Shown here: positions 50,233-60,305 of the stretch, piece by piece | Numbering within the stretch: the first letter of the stretch is position 1 | Layout of the letters: the number at the start of each line of letters is the position of its first letter | NCBI RefSeq assembly: GCF_014621695.1 | Contig: NZ_CP061281.1 | Coordinates: 3,968,001-4,032,000 of the forward strand | Reading direction: 5' to 3' | DNA: 64,000 bases | From: Streptomyces xanthii | GTDB taxonomy: Bacteria; Actinomycetota; Actinomycetes; Streptomycetales; Streptomycetaceae | Notes under the pieces: model-generated | The model's database searches: none | Told to the model about the DNA's origin: nothing | Seen by the model: the letters and a program-made list of their open reading frames with translations, nothing else | Made by a program: the position numbers and the translations under genes

Positions 50233-52356
50233 TCAAGGCGCGGTCGGGTCTGGTTCGTAGAGTTCGAACCAGATGCATTTGCCTTCGCCTCGGGGGTCGA
50301 CGCCCCAGCGGGAGGCGAGGAGTTCCATCAGGACGAGGCCGCGGCCGGAGGAGGCCAGTTCGCCGGGGCGGCGCTTGTGGGGGAGGTCGTCGGAGCTGTC
50401 GGCGACCTCGACGCGCAGGCGGCGCGGGCCGCCCGCGGTGCCGCCGCTGACGGCGGCGACCAGCAGGGCGTCGCCGTCGGTGTGGACCAGGACGTTCGTG
50501 ACCATCTCGGAGACCATCAGGACCGCCGAGTCGACCTGGTCCTCGTCGGCCCAGTCGTGCAGCAGCTCGCGCAGCTGCTGGCGGGCGGCGGAGATCCGCT
50601 CCGGCTCGGCCTGGGCGATGGTCATGGCGGTGCGCCGGACCGGTACCGGCAGGGTCACCGCGGCGGTGCGGCGCAGCAGGAGGAGCGCGATGTCGTCCTC
50701 GCGGCGGTCGGCGAGGGGGCCCGTCGTGTAGTGCGAGGCGGGGCCGAGCACGGCCTGGACGAGGGTGTCGGCCAGCTCCTCGAGGTGTTCGGCGGGGCCC
50801 GACTCCAGTGCCTCGCGGACCCGGGACCAGCCGGTGTCCAGGTCGTGGCCGCCGGTTTCTATCAGCCCGTCGGTGCAGATCAGCAGCGTCTCGCCGGGTT
50901 CCAGGACGAGCCGGGAGGTGGGGTAGTCGGCGTCCGGGTCGATGCCGAGGGGCAGGCCGCCCGCGGTGGGCCGGATCAGGACCGTGCCGTCGGCGGTGCG
51001 GACCGCCGGTTCGGGGTGGCCCGCGCGGGCGATCTCGAGGACGCCGGTCGCGGGGTCGGCCTCGATGTAGAGGCAGGTGGCGAAGCGCGGGTCCTCGTTT
51101 GCCGAGCGGGCCGCGTCCCCGACCCCGGACAGGAAGCGGGAGGCGCGGGAGAGGACGGCGTCGGCGTGGTGCCCCTCGGCGGCGTAGGCCCGCAGGGCGA
51201 CGCGGAGCTGGCCCATCAGGCCGGCCGCGCGCACGTCGTGGCCCTGCACGTCGCCGATGACGAGGGCGATGCGGTCGCCGGGCAGCGGGATCATGTCGTA
51301 CCAGTCGCCGCCGACCTGGAGGCCGCCGCCGGTGGGGACGTAGCGGGCGGTGATGCTCATGCCGGGGATCTCGGGGCCGAGCGTCGGCAGCATCGACTTC
51401 TGCAGGCCGTCGGTGAGCTCCCGCTCGGACTCGGCGACCCCGGCCCGGGACAGGGCCTGCGCCAGCATCCGGGCGACGGTGGTGAGGACGGAACGCTCGT
51501 CCGGGGTGAAGGACACCGGGTAGGCGAAGCCGGCCATCCACGCGCCGATCGTGCGGCCCGCCACGACCAGCGGCAGGAACGCCCAGGACTGCCGCTGGAA
51601 CGGTGCGGCGAGCGGCCAGGCCGCCGGGTAGCGGTCCCGGTACTCCTCGGGCGAGGACAGGTACACGGCGCGGCCGGAGCGCACGACCTCGGCGGCCGGG
51701 TAGTCCGTCGCCAGGTCCATGTCCGTGAAGGGGCCCTCGTCGCCGGCCTGCTGCCCGTGGTGGCCGATGACGGTGAGCCGCTCGCCCGCGACGCCGAAGA
51801 CGGCCAGGCCGCTGGGCGAGAACCCGGGCATCGACAGTCCGGCGGCGACCCGCAGCACCTCCGCCGTGGAACCGGCCTCCGCGAGGGCGCGGCCCGCGTC
51901 GAGGAGGAACGCCTCGCGGGAGCGGCGCCAGTCGCCGGTGACGGGCGTGCGGGAGGCCGCGCCGGGGCTCTGGTCGGAGACCTCCTGGAGGGTGCCGATC
52001 AGCTCGTAGGAGCCGGAGTCGTCGCCGTGGACGACGGGGCGGGAGCGGCTGCGCACCGTACGGATGACGTGGCCATGCTCGTCCATGATCCGCAGCCGGG
52101 CCTCGGCGAGCGTGCCCTCGGCGACGGCGAGGCGGACGACGCCGTCGATCTCGTTCCAGTCCACCGGGTGGAAACAGGCGCGCGCACCGGCCTCCGTGAG
52201 GGTGACGGGCTTGCCGTCGGGCGAGGGCACTCCGATGAGCCGGGCGGCCTCCGCGTCGAACGTGACGAGGCCGGCCCGGTTGTCCCACCGCCACAGGCCG
52301 GTCGCGAGAGCGGCGAGGACGTCCTCCACCGGCGGGAGGGGCTCACCAGTGCTCAT
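50233..52356 (-). CDS. PAS-GAF-SpoIIE phosphatase with C-terminal anti-sigma-type HATPase
   Basis: 707 residues. PAS-like sensor (about 10-115, WDNRAGLVTFDAEAARLIGV), GAF domain (about 150-300, LLDAGRALAEAGSTAEVLRV), SpoIIE-type PP2C phosphatase (about 335-550, VGGDWYDMIPLPGDRIALVI with metal Asp residues, LLICTDGLIET, REDDIALLLLRR) and HATPase_c of the RsbW type (about 575-705, MVSEMVTNVLVHTDGDALLV and SSGRGLVLMELLAS). It could both phosphorylate and dephosphorylate anti-anti-sigma factors. This sensor layout is greatly expanded in Streptomyces. Partner unknown; divergent from aspS. Confidence 0.88.
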   Translation of the reverse strand: MSTGEPLPPVEDVLAALATGLWRWDNRAGLVTFDAEAARLIGVPSPDGKPVTLTEAGARACFHPVDWNEIDGVVRLAVAEGTLAEARLRIMDEHGHVIRTVRSRSRPVVHGDDSGSYELIGTLQEVSDQSPGAASRTPVTGDWRRSREAFLLDAGRALAEAGSTAEVLRVAAGLSMPGFSPSGLAVFGVAGERLTVIGHHGQQAGDEGPFTDMDLATDYPAAEVVRSGRAVYLSSPEEYRDRYPAAWPLAAPFQRQSWAFLPLVVAGRTIGAWMAGFAYPVSFTPDERSVLTTVARMLAQALSRAGVAESERELTDGLQKSMLPTLGPEIPGMSITARYVPTGGGLQVGGDWYDMIPLPGDRIALVIGDVQGHDVRAAGLMGQLRVALRAYAAEGHHADAVLSRASRFLSGVGDAARSANEDPRFATCLYIEADPATGVLEIARAGHPEPAVRTADGTVLIRPTAGGLPLGIDPDADYPTSRLVLEPGETLLICTDGLIETGGHDLDTGWSRVREALESGPAEHLEELADTLVQAVLGPASHYTTGPLADRREDDIALLLLRRTAAVTLPVPVRRTAMTIAQAEPERISAARQQLRELLHDWADEDQVDSAVLMVSEMVTNVLVHTDGDALLVAAVSGGTAGGPRRLRVEVADSSDDLPHKRRPGELASSGRGLVLMELLASRWGVDPRGEGKCIWFELYEPDPTAP

Positions 52357-52529
52357 GGCCCCACTGTAAGAAGAGGAGATCGCACACTGCCACCGAGAGT
52401 GGCCCCGCGGACGGGCGCCACGGGCACGGCGGGAGTATTCGGAAAGCGATCATGACGCGGCCGGTACCCTTGGGAGATCCGGGTCGTGACCCCGGGAGAT
52501 CCCGAATCGCAAAGGCTGGATGAACGACG

Positions 52530-54296
52530 ATGCATCGGTACAGGTCCCACACCTGCGGCGAGCTCCGCGCCTCTGACGTCGGCAGCGACGTCCGGCTGAG
52601 CGGCTGGCTGCACAATCGCCGAGACCTGGGCGGCATCCTCTTCATCGATCTGCGCGACCACTACGGCATCACGCAGCTCGTCGCCCGTCCGGGCACGAAG
52701 GCCGCCGAGGTCCTCGACAAGCTCACCAAGGAGACGGTCGTCCGCGTCGACGGCAAGGTCGTCTCCCGCGGCGCCGACAACGTGAACGCGGAGCTGTCGA
52801 CGGGCGAGATCGAGATCGAGGCCACCGAGGTCGAGGTGCTCGGCGCGGCCCAGCAGATCCCGTTCACGATCAACGCGGACGACGGCGTGAACGAGGAGCG
52901 GCGCCTGGAGTACCGCTTCCTCGACCTGCGCCGCGAGCGCATGCACAAGAACATCATGCTGCGCTCGGCCGTGATCGCCTCGATCCGCTCGAAGATGGTC
53001 GCCCTCGGCTTCAACGAGATGGCGACGCCGATCCTCGCCGCGACCTCCCCCGAGGGCGCCCGCGACTTCGTCGTCCCCTCCCGTCTGAACCCGGGCAAGT
53101 TCTACGCGCTGCCGCAGGCCCCGCAGCAGTTCAAGCAGCTGCTGATGATCTCGGGCTTCGACCGCTACTTCCAGATCGCGCCCTGCTTCCGCGACGAGGA
53201 CGCGCGCGCGGACCGTTCGCCGGGCGAGTTCTACCAGCTCGACGTCGAGATGAGCTTCGTGGAGCAGGAAGACGTCTTCCAGCCCATCGAGAAGCTCATG
53301 ACGGAGCTGTTCACCGAGTTCGGCGGCGGCCGTGAGGTCACCTCGCCGTTCCCGCGCATCCCGTTCCGCGAGTCGATGCTGAAGTACGGCAACGACAAGC
53401 CGGACCTGCGCGCCAAGCTCGAGCTGGTCGACATCTCCGACGTGTTCGAGGGCTCGGAGTTCAAGGCGTTCGCCGGCAAGCACGTGCGCGCGCTGCCGGT
53501 GCCGGACACCGCCTCGCAGTCCCGCAAGTTCTTCGACGGCCTGGGTGACTACGCGGTCGAGCACGGTGCGAAGGGCCTCGCCTGGATCCGCGTCGGCGAG
53601 GACGGCTCCTTCCAGGGCCCGATCGCGAAGTTCCTCACGGAGGAGAACGCGAAGGTCCTCACCGAGCGCCTCGGCCTGGTCCACGGTCACGCCGTGTTCT
53701 TCGGCGCGGGCGAGTTCGACGAGGTCTCCAAGATCATGGGCGCGGTCCGCGTCGAGGCCGCCAAGCGCGCCGGCCACTTCGAGGAGGGCGTCTTCCGCTT
53801 CGCGTGGATCGTCGACTTCCCGATGTACGAGAAGGACGAGGAGACCGGGAAGATCGACTTCTCGCACAACCCGTTCTCCATGCCGCAGGGCGGCCTCGAG
53901 GCCCTGGAGACCCAGGACCCGCTGGACATCCTCGGCTGGCAGTACGACATCGTGTGCAACGGCATCGAGCTGTCCTCCGGCGCGATCCGTAACCACGAGC
54001 CCGAGATCATGTTCAAGGCGTTCGAGATCGCCGGATACTCCAAGGAGACCGTGCAGAGCGAGTTCGCCGGCATGCTCCGCGCGTTCGAGTACGGCGCCCC
54101 GCCGCACGGCGGCATCGCCCCGGGCGTCGACCGCATCGTGATGCTCCTCGCCGACGAGCCGAACATCCGCGAGACGATCGCCTTCCCGCTCAACGGCAAC
54201 GCCCAGGACCTCCTCATGGGCGCCCCGACCGAGCTGGACGAGGCCCGCCTGCGCGAGCTGAACATCCAGCTCCGCAAGCCGGTCGAGAAGAAGTAA
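52530..54296 (+). CDS. aspS: Aspartate-tRNA ligase
   Basis: 588 residues, the bacterial form with a GAD insertion domain. N-terminal OB-fold anticodon-binding domain (1-110, [20 protein letters not shown]); class II catalytic core with motif 2 [20 protein letters not shown] (about 219-238) and motif 3 [19 protein letters not shown] (about 525-543); the GAD domain is at about 300-410. It charges tRNA-Asp with aspartate in the cytosol. Whether it also mischarges tRNA-Asn depends on the presence of GatCAB, not visible here. Ends at a perfect palindromic terminator shared with metG. Confidence 0.96.
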   Translation: MHRYRSHTCGELRASDVGSDVRLSGWLHNRRDLGGILFIDLRDHYGITQLVARPGTKAAEVLDKLTKETVVRVDGKVVSRGADNVNAELSTGEIEIEATEVEVLGAAQQIPFTINADDGVNEERRLEYRFLDLRRERMHKNIMLRSAVIASIRSKMVALGFNEMATPILAATSPEGARDFVVPSRLNPGKFYALPQAPQQFKQLLMISGFDRYFQIAPCFRDEDARADRSPGEFYQLDVEMSFVEQEDVFQPIEKLMTELFTEFGGGREVTSPFPRIPFRESMLKYGNDKPDLRAKLELVDISDVFEGSEFKAFAGKHVRALPVPDTASQSRKFFDGLGDYAVEHGAKGLAWIRVGEDGSFQGPIAKFLTEENAKVLTERLGLVHGHAVFFGAGEFDEVSKIMGAVRVEAAKRAGHFEEGVFRFAWIVDFPMYEKDEETGKIDFSHNPFSMPQGGLEALETQDPLDILGWQYDIVCNGIELSSGAIRNHEPEIMFKAFEIAGYSKETVQSEFAGMLRAFEYGAPPHGGIAPGVDRIVMLLADEPNIRETIAFPLNGNAQDLLMGAPTELDEARLRELNIQLRKPVEKK

Positions 54297-54314
54297 CGCA
54301 CCGCGCGGACACAC

Positions 54315-54366
54315 CGCACGCACGAAGGGCCCGGAACCAGCTGGTTCCGGGCCCTTCGTGCGTGCG
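54315..54366. terminator. 52-bp perfect palindrome between convergent aspS and metG
   Basis: Every base from 54315 pairs with its mirror to 54366 (26-bp arms, no loop; arm begins CGCACGCACGAAGGGCCCGG). It sits 18 bp after aspS and ends 6 bp before the metG stop. It is an efficient bidirectional terminator by design. Confidence 0.92.
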
Positions 54367-54372
54367 GGGGTG

Positions 54373-56100
54373 TTACGCGGCCGGCTCGCCGCCGAAGCGC
54401 TCCTTGTAGGACTCCAGGTCCTCGTCGGTGATCTTGGCGAAGAGGACCGGCGGGACGGTGAAGGGGGTGCCGGCGGGGACCGTCGTCAGCGCCGTCGCCT
54501 CCTCGGCGGAGATCCACGTACGGGCCTCGTCGCCGGGGAGGGCGAACGCGGCGCGCATCGCGGCGGCGGAGGACGGGATGAACGGCTCGGAGACCACCGA
54601 GTACAGGTGGATGAGGTTCATCGCCGTGCGGAGGGTGAGGGCCGCGCCGTCCTTGTCGGTCTTGATCTCCAGCCAGGGGGCCTTCTCCTCCAGGTAGGAG
54701 TTGCCCGCCGACCACAGGGCGCGCAGCGCCGCCGCGGCCTTGCGGAACTGGAGAGCCTCCATCTGCTCCTCGTACTCGGCGAGCAGCCGGGAGATCTCCG
54801 CGCCCAGGTTCGCCTCGGCCTCGCCGGGCGCGCCGCCCGCCGGGACCTCCTCGCCGAAGCGCTTCTTGGAGAACGACAGGACGCGGTTGACGAAGTTGCC
54901 GAGAGTGTCGGCCAGGTCCTTGTTGACCGTGGCCGTGAAGTGCTCCCAGGTGAAGGAGGAGTCGTCCGACTCGGGCGCGTTCGCGATGAGGAAGTAGCGC
55001 CAGTAGTCGGCCGGGAGGATGTCGAGCGCCTGGTCGGTGAAGACGCCACGCTTCTGCGACGTGGAGAACTTGCCGCCGTAGTACGTCAGCCAGTTGAAGG
55101 ACTTCAGGTAGTCGACCTTCTTCCACGGCTCACGGACACCCATCTCGGTGGCCGGGAACATGACGCTGTGGAAGGGCACGTTGTCCTTCGCCATGAACTC
55201 CGTGTACCGGACGTCGGCGGCGCCCTCCGGCTCGTACCACCAGGACTTCCAGTTCCGGTTCTCCGGGTCCTGGTCGGCCCACTCCTTCGTCGAGCCGATG
55301 TACTCGATCGGGGCGTCGAACCAGACGTAGAAGACCTTGCCCTCGGCGGCCAGCTCCGGCCAGGTGTCGGCCGGGACGGGGACGCCCCAGTCCAGGTCAC
55401 GGGTGATCGCGCGGTCGTTGAGGCCCTCGGTCAGCCACTTGCGGGCGATGGAGGAGGCCAGGTGCGGCCACTCGCCGGCGACCTCGTCGATCCACGCCTC
55501 GACCTCGTGCTGCAGCTTCGACTGGAGCAGGAAGAGGTGCTTCGTCTCGCGGATCTCCAGGTCGGTGGAGCCGGAGATCGCCGAGCGCGGGTTGATCAGG
55601 TCCGTCGGGTCCAGGACGCGCGTGCAGTTCTCGCACTGGTCGCCGCGGGCCTTGTCGTAGCCGCAGTGGGGGCAGGTGCCCTCGACGTAGCGGTCCGGGA
55701 GGAAGCGGCCGTCGGCGGGCGAGTACACCTGCCGGATCGCGCGCTCCTCGATGAACCCGTTCTCGTTCAGCTTCCGGGCGAAGTGCTGGGTGATCTCCGC
55801 GTTCTGCGGCGAGGACGACCGGCCGAAGTGGTCGAAGGCGAGCGCGAAGCCGTCGTAGACCGCCTTCTGCGCGTCGTGCGCCTGCGCGCAGAAGTCCGCG
55901 ACCGGGATGCCCCGCTCCTTCGCGGCCAGCTCGGCCGGGGTGCCGTGCTCGTCCGTCGCGCAGATGTACAGGACCTCGTGACCGCGCTGGCGCAGGTAAC
56001 GGGAGTACACGTCGGCCGGGAGCATGGACCCCACCATGTTGCCCAGGTGCTTGATCCCGTTGATGTACGGAAGGGCGCTGGTGATGAGGTGTCGAGCCAT
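54373..56100 (-). CDS. metG: Methionine-tRNA ligase
   Basis: 575 residues. Class I synthetase: HIGH-type signature [20 protein letters not shown] (about 8-27), four-Cys zinc knuckle CPHCG...CENC (about 142-160) and the KMSKS loop as [11 protein letters not shown] (about 340). The C-terminal helical anticodon domain has [20 protein letters not shown], including the Trp that reads CAU. No C-terminal EMAP tail, so it is the short form. ATG 56100 follows GGAGGCTGC; longer upstream opening is not conserved. Confidence 0.95.
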   Translation of the reverse strand: MARHLITSALPYINGIKHLGNMVGSMLPADVYSRYLRQRGHEVLYICATDEHGTPAELAAKERGIPVADFCAQAHDAQKAVYDGFALAFDHFGRSSSPQNAEITQHFARKLNENGFIEERAIRQVYSPADGRFLPDRYVEGTCPHCGYDKARGDQCENCTRVLDPTDLINPRSAISGSTDLEIRETKHLFLLQSKLQHEVEAWIDEVAGEWPHLASSIARKWLTEGLNDRAITRDLDWGVPVPADTWPELAAEGKVFYVWFDAPIEYIGSTKEWADQDPENRNWKSWWYEPEGAADVRYTEFMAKDNVPFHSVMFPATEMGVREPWKKVDYLKSFNWLTYYGGKFSTSQKRGVFTDQALDILPADYWRYFLIANAPESDDSSFTWEHFTATVNKDLADTLGNFVNRVLSFSKKRFGEEVPAGGAPGEAEANLGAEISRLLAEYEEQMEALQFRKAAAALRALWSAGNSYLEEKAPWLEIKTDKDGAALTLRTAMNLIHLYSVVSEPFIPSSAAAMRAAFALPGDEARTWISAEEATALTTVPAGTPFTVPPVLFAKITDEDLESYKERFGGEPAA

Positions 56101-56216
56101 CGGAGGCTGCTCCCAAGTCGTGACGATCTGAATCCAGAAATCGTATCCGACATGGGGCGGCCGCCCGCGCGGTGTTTTACAGCGCGGACGGCCGGGGCGG
56201 TGGGCGGGCTCCGGGG

Positions 56217-57617
56217 CTACGGGCGCCAGGTCGCCAGGAGGCCCTGGTAGAGCTCGGCGTCGGTCAGCTCGCGGGGGGCGGCGCCCGCCAGGAAGTGGCC
56301 GGCGTTGTCCGCCTTCAGCTTGCGGAGGTAGTCGAAGGCCTTGGCCTCCGGGTCGCCGAACGCGACGAACTGGAAGTGGATCGGGCGGCTCGCCGCCTTG
56401 GCCAGGGCCTCGTTCGCCGGGCGCTGCACGTCCGGGGGGCCGTCCGTCTGGAACACGACCAGCGCGGGGAGCGTCGGGTCGTCCGACTTCTCGTGGTGGG
56501 CGACGACCTCTTCGATCGCGCGGTGGTAGCTGGTGCGGCCCATGCGGCCCGCCGCCGCGTGCCACTCGTCGATCTTGCCCTCGTACGAGGCGTCCAGGGT
56601 CAGGTCGCCCGTCGCGTCGATGTCCGTCGAGAAGAAGACGGTGTGGACGGTGGGGGTGTCCCGGGGGTCCAGGTGGGCGGCCAGGGCGAGGGCCTGGTCG
56701 GCGAGGGCGTTCGCGGAGCCGTCCTTGTAGTACGGGCGCATGGAGCCGGAGCGGTCCAGGACGAGGTAGACCGTGGCGCGGGTGCCGGTGAGGTCGTTCT
56801 TCTTCAGCTCGGCGCCGGCGGCCTTGTAGGCCGGGGCCAGGGCGGGGGTGCGGGACTTGACCTTGGCCGGGGTGTGGGCGGGCTTGGCCGGCTTCGCGTC
56901 CGGGGTCTCCGACGCGGGGGCCGGGGCCTCTTTGGCGGGTTCGGACTGCTCGGTCGGCTCTGCCTCGGCGGCGACCGGCTGGGCTTCCTCGGCGGGGGCG
57001 GGGGCAGCCTCGGCGGCGACCGGCTCGGGGGTCTCGGCCTCGGCGGGCTCCGGCTCGGCCGGGGCGGCAGCCGCCTCGGGCTCGTCGGAGGGGGCGTCGG
57101 CCGCGTCGGCCACGGCCGGCTCGGGGGCCTCGGCGGCGGTCTCGCTCGCTTCGGCGGCCGTCGGCTCGGCGTCCTCGGCGGGAGCCACCTTCGCCTCGGC
57201 CGCGACCGGCTCGGCCTCCGCGGGCTCCTCGGCCTCCACGGCTTCCTCGGCGGGAGCGGCGGTCGGCTCGGCGGCGACCGGCTCGGTCTCCTGGGCCGGA
57301 GCGGGGGCTGCCTCGGCGGCAACGGGCTCGGGGGCCTCGGCCGCTACGGGCTCGGCTTCCTCGGCCGGGGCGGGGGCCGGTTCGGCGGTGGCCGGCTCGG
57401 GGGTCTCGGCCGGGGGCTCGCTCGTTTCGGCGGTCGCCGGCCCGGGCTCTTCGGAGGGGGCGGGGATCGTGACGTTGTCGAAGGCCGCGGCCACCAGGTC
57501 GTCCGCCTCGGAGTTCGCCGGGGCGGGGATCTTCGGCTCGGTGGCAGGCTCCGCGGCGGGGTCGTCCTTCTTGCGGTTCCGTCCGAACGCGTTCCGCAGA
57601 CGATCCAGAATGCCCAT
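56217..57617 (-). CDS. VWA-domain (TerF-like) protein with long Ala/Pro/Glu-rich linker
   Basis: 466 residues. A short N-terminal basic helix ([17 protein letters not shown]) is followed by about 230 residues of Ala/Pro/Glu repeats (variants of EAEPVAAEA and APAPAEE), then a von Willebrand A domain (about 270-466). The MIDAS is present: [20 protein letters not shown] (DxSxS), [13 protein letters not shown] and [11 protein letters not shown] (Thr). The closest recognisable group is the TerF/TerY-like VWA of the tellurite-stress (Ter) systems, but no ter genes are adjacent. ATG 57617 has GGAAGG about 9 nt upstream. Confidence 0.8.
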   Translation of the reverse strand: MGILDRLRNAFGRNRKKDDPAAEPATEPKIPAPANSEADDLVAAAFDNVTIPAPSEEPGPATAETSEPPAETPEPATAEPAPAPAEEAEPVAAEAPEPVAAEAAPAPAQETEPVAAEPTAAPAEEAVEAEEPAEAEPVAAEAKVAPAEDAEPTAAEASETAAEAPEPAVADAADAPSDEPEAAAAPAEPEPAEAETPEPVAAEAAPAPAEEAQPVAAEAEPTEQSEPAKEAPAPASETPDAKPAKPAHTPAKVKSRTPALAPAYKAAGAELKKNDLTGTRATVYLVLDRSGSMRPYYKDGSANALADQALALAAHLDPRDTPTVHTVFFSTDIDATGDLTLDASYEGKIDEWHAAAGRMGRTSYHRAIEEVVAHHEKSDDPTLPALVVFQTDGPPDVQRPANEALAKAASRPIHFQFVAFGDPEAKAFDYLRKLKADNAGHFLAGAAPRELTDAELYQGLLATWRP

Positions 57618-57685
57618 GTGCGCAACCTTCCGCATGAGTTGATCCCCAAAAGGCCCGAACCCCTGGCCAGGGCGGACACGTAAGG

Positions 57686-58681
57686 TTAGCCGCCGGTCGG
57701 CGACCGTTCCGCAGCGCGTTCGCCCGCGTCCGGGTGGTCCGGGAATTCCCGCAGGCCGTCGCCCAGTTCACGGGCCCAGATGCCGTCCGGCGAACGGAGC
57801 AGTCGGACGAAGGCGCGTTCCGCGGGGGAGAGCAGACGGTCGCGGCGGCGGACCAGGGAGACGGGGCGCGGGCTCGGTTCCGGTTCGACCGGGAGGATCG
57901 TGAGCGCGCCCGAGCGCTCCACGTCGTCGACCACGGCGTGCTCGGAGATGAGGGCGACGCCGAGCCCCGCGCCGACGCACTGCTTGACCGCCTCGGGCCC
58001 CCACACGTCCGACCTCGGCACCGTCTCCGCCAGGCCCCACGCGTCGAGGACCCGCTCCTGTTCCGTACGGGTGTGGGAGCCGGGTTCGCGCATCAGGAAG
58101 CACTCGCCGGCGAGCAGCGCCGGGTCGAGAGGTCCGAGGCGGTCGGCCAGCGGGTGACCGGTGCGGGCGACGAGGACGAGGCGCTCCTGGAGCACCGGCT
58201 CGACCAGCAGCTGGGCCGTCTCCCCCGGCCCGCCCGCGACGACCGCGATGCCGATGTCCCCGGCGAGCAGCCGCTCGGCGACGGCCCGGTTGTTGCCGAC
58301 GAAGACATCGCACTCGACGCCCGGGTACCGCGCCCGGAAGCGGGCGAGGAGCGTGGGCAGCAGATACGTGCCGACCGTGGTCGAGCCGCCCACGAGCAGC
58401 CGCCCGTGTTCGAGGGACGACACCTGCTGCACCGCCGCCACCGCCTCGTCGGCCAGCAGGAAGACGCGCTTGGCGTACGCGGCGAGCACCTCGCCCTCCG
58501 CCGTGGGCCGGGTCCGCGCCCCCGAGCGGTCCACCAGCGTCACCTTCAGCGACTGTTCGAGCCGCCGTACCTGGTTGGAGACCGAGGGCTGACTCATGTA
58601 CAGCTCGTGCGCCGCGGCGGAGAACCCCTGGTGCTCCACCACTTTCAGGAAGATCCACAGACGGTGCAGGTTGAGCTCCAT
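57686..58681 (-). CDS. LysR-family regulator of the adjacent phosphonate genes
   Basis: 331 residues. N-terminal winged [23 protein letters not shown] then [20 protein letters not shown] (1-65); the C-terminal periplasmic-binding-like effector domain has [20 protein letters not shown]. It is divergent from phosphonoacetate hydrolase across 198 bp, the usual LysR-target arrangement, so it probably senses a phosphonate such as phosphonoacetate or 2-aminoethylphosphonate. Start ATG 58681; a further in-frame ATG at 58702 adds seven residues. Confidence 0.84.
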   Translation of the reverse strand: MELNLHRLWIFLKVVEHQGFSAAAHELYMSQPSVSNQVRRLEQSLKVTLVDRSGARTRPTAEGEVLAAYAKRVFLLADEAVAAVQQVSSLEHGRLLVGGSTTVGTYLLPTLLARFRARYPGVECDVFVGNNRAVAERLLAGDIGIAVVAGGPGETAQLLVEPVLQERLVLVARTGHPLADRLGPLDPALLAGECFLMREPGSHTRTEQERVLDAWGLAETVPRSDVWGPEAVKQCVGAGLGVALISEHAVVDDVERSGALTILPVEPEPSPRPVSLVRRRDRLLSPAERAFVRLLRSPDGIWARELGDGLREFPDHPDAGERAAERSPTGG

Positions 58682-58879
58682 AGTCGCGCGAGCGTAGAGC
58701 ACTACTGACCGGTCGGACAGGGCTCCGGCGCACCTCGTCCGCGGCCCGCGGGGCTATGGCCGTCATAGCGAACTTCGTGGTTCTGCGCCCCGGAACGCCG
58801 GTGGTACCCATGGAATCGAGGGCGCCCCACGGCTCCCGCACCGACGCCCGACACCTACGACCCACAGGGGTGGACGTAC

Positions 58880-60163
58880 ATGAATCCTGTCGCCGGCACG
58901 ACGTGGCAGACCTCCGCCGACGGCGCGCGGCTCACCGTCAACGGGCGCGCGTACCCACGCCCGGGCCGTCCGGTCGTGGTCGTCTGCATCGACGGCAGTG
59001 AGGACGCCTACCACGAGCGCGCGATCGCGGACGGCCTGATGCCGTTCACGGAGGGCATGCTGGCGCGCGGCGGCGATCTGCGCGGCGCGTGCACGATGCC
59101 GTCCTTCACCAACCCCAACAACCTGTCCATCGCGACCGGCGTCCCGCCCGCCGTGCACGGCATCTGCGGCAACTACTTCTACGACACCGAGGCCGGCGAG
59201 GAGGTGATGATGAACGCGCCCGAACTGCTGCGTGCGCCCACCCTGTTCGCCGCGTTCTCGCAGACCGGCGCGCGGGTCGCCGTGATCACCGCCAAGGACA
59301 AGCTGCGCCGGCTGCTCGGCAGCGGCCTCGCCGAGGGCGGCATCTGCTTCTCCGCCGAGAAGGCCGACCAGGTCACCCTCGCGGAGAACGGCATCGAGAA
59401 GGTCCTGGAGTCCACCGGCTTCGAACTGCCCTCCGTGTACAGCGCGGAGCTGAGCGAACTGGTGATGGCCGCCGGGTGCGAGGTCCTCGAACGCGACCGG
59501 CCGGACCTCATGTACCTGTCGCTCACCGACTACATCCAGCACAAGCACGCGCCCGGCTCCCCCGTCGCCAACCGCTTCTACGCGATGCTGGACCGCTGGT
59601 TCGAGCGGATCGACGCGCTCGGCGCGGTCCTCGTCGTCACCGCCGACCACGGGATGAACGCCAAGTCGGACGCGGACGGCGAGGCCCGGGTCGTGTTCCT
59701 GTCCGACTGGTTCGACGCCGAGACCGGGGCGGGCGCGAGCCGCGTCATCCTGCCGATCACCGACCCGTACACCGTGCACCACGGCGCCCTCGGCTCGTAC
59801 GCGACCGTGCACCTGCCGGGCGGCGCGGACCGGGAGGCGCTGCGGGCGAAGCTCGCCGGGGTCGGCGGCGTCGACATCGTCCTCACCCGCGAGGAGGCCT
59901 GCGAGCGCTTCGAGCTGCCCGGCGACCGGATCGGCGACCTCGTCGTCATCGCCGAGCGCAACACCGTGCTCGGCACGACCGCCGCCCGGCACGACATCTC
60001 CGGGTTCGAGGAGCCGCTGCGCTCGCACGGCGGCCTCACCGAACAGCGTGTCCCCGTCCTGGTCAACCGGCCCGTCGAGCTTCCGGCCGGGCACCGGCTG
60101 CGGAACTTCGACGCGTACTGGATCGGCTGCCACGCGGCGGCCGGGGAGCCGCTCCCCGCCTGA
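58880..60163 (+). CDS. phnA: Phosphonoacetate hydrolase
   Basis: 427 residues. Cleaves the C-P bond of phosphonoacetate to acetate and phosphate with two zinc ions (alkaline-phosphatase fold). Matching ligands are visible: Asp38 in VVCIDGSEDAY, nucleophile-type Thr77 in MPSFTNPNNLSIATGV, Asp217/His221 in LTDYIQHKHAPGS, Asp256/His257 in VTADHGMNAK and His383 in RSHGGLTEQRVPVL. All metal ligands expected for the family are present. Cytosolic. It opens an operon with the following transporter and FAD oxidoreductase; a GC hairpin lies after it. Confidence 0.93.
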   Translation: MNPVAGTTWQTSADGARLTVNGRAYPRPGRPVVVVCIDGSEDAYHERAIADGLMPFTEGMLARGGDLRGACTMPSFTNPNNLSIATGVPPAVHGICGNYFYDTEAGEEVMMNAPELLRAPTLFAAFSQTGARVAVITAKDKLRRLLGSGLAEGGICFSAEKADQVTLAENGIEKVLESTGFELPSVYSAELSELVMAAGCEVLERDRPDLMYLSLTDYIQHKHAPGSPVANRFYAMLDRWFERIDALGAVLVVTADHGMNAKSDADGEARVVFLSDWFDAETGAGASRVILPITDPYTVHHGALGSYATVHLPGGADREALRAKLAGVGGVDIVLTREEACERFELPGDRIGDLVVIAERNTVLGTTAARHDISGFEEPLRSHGGLTEQRVPVLVNRPVELPAGHRLRNFDAYWIGCHAAAGEPLPA

Positions 60164-60216
60164 CCCCGCTCCCGCAGTACCCCGACCCCCCACCGCTCAA
60201 GGCCATTCAGCAGTAC

Positions 60217-60251
60217 CGGCCCCGGCGCCGCCGAGGTGTGCGCCGGGGCCG
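60217..60251 (+). terminator. Intercistronic GC hairpin after phnA
   Basis: CGGCCCCGGCG (60217-60227) pairs perfectly with CGCCGGGGCCG (60241-60251). It lies in the 142-bp gap before the MFS gene and could attenuate transcription or protect the phnA message. Confidence 0.5.
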
Positions 60252-60305
60252 TGCCGTACCCGGAACAGTTCAGCCCCTTCCGCTCCGTCGAGGATTGGAC
60301 TCCCC

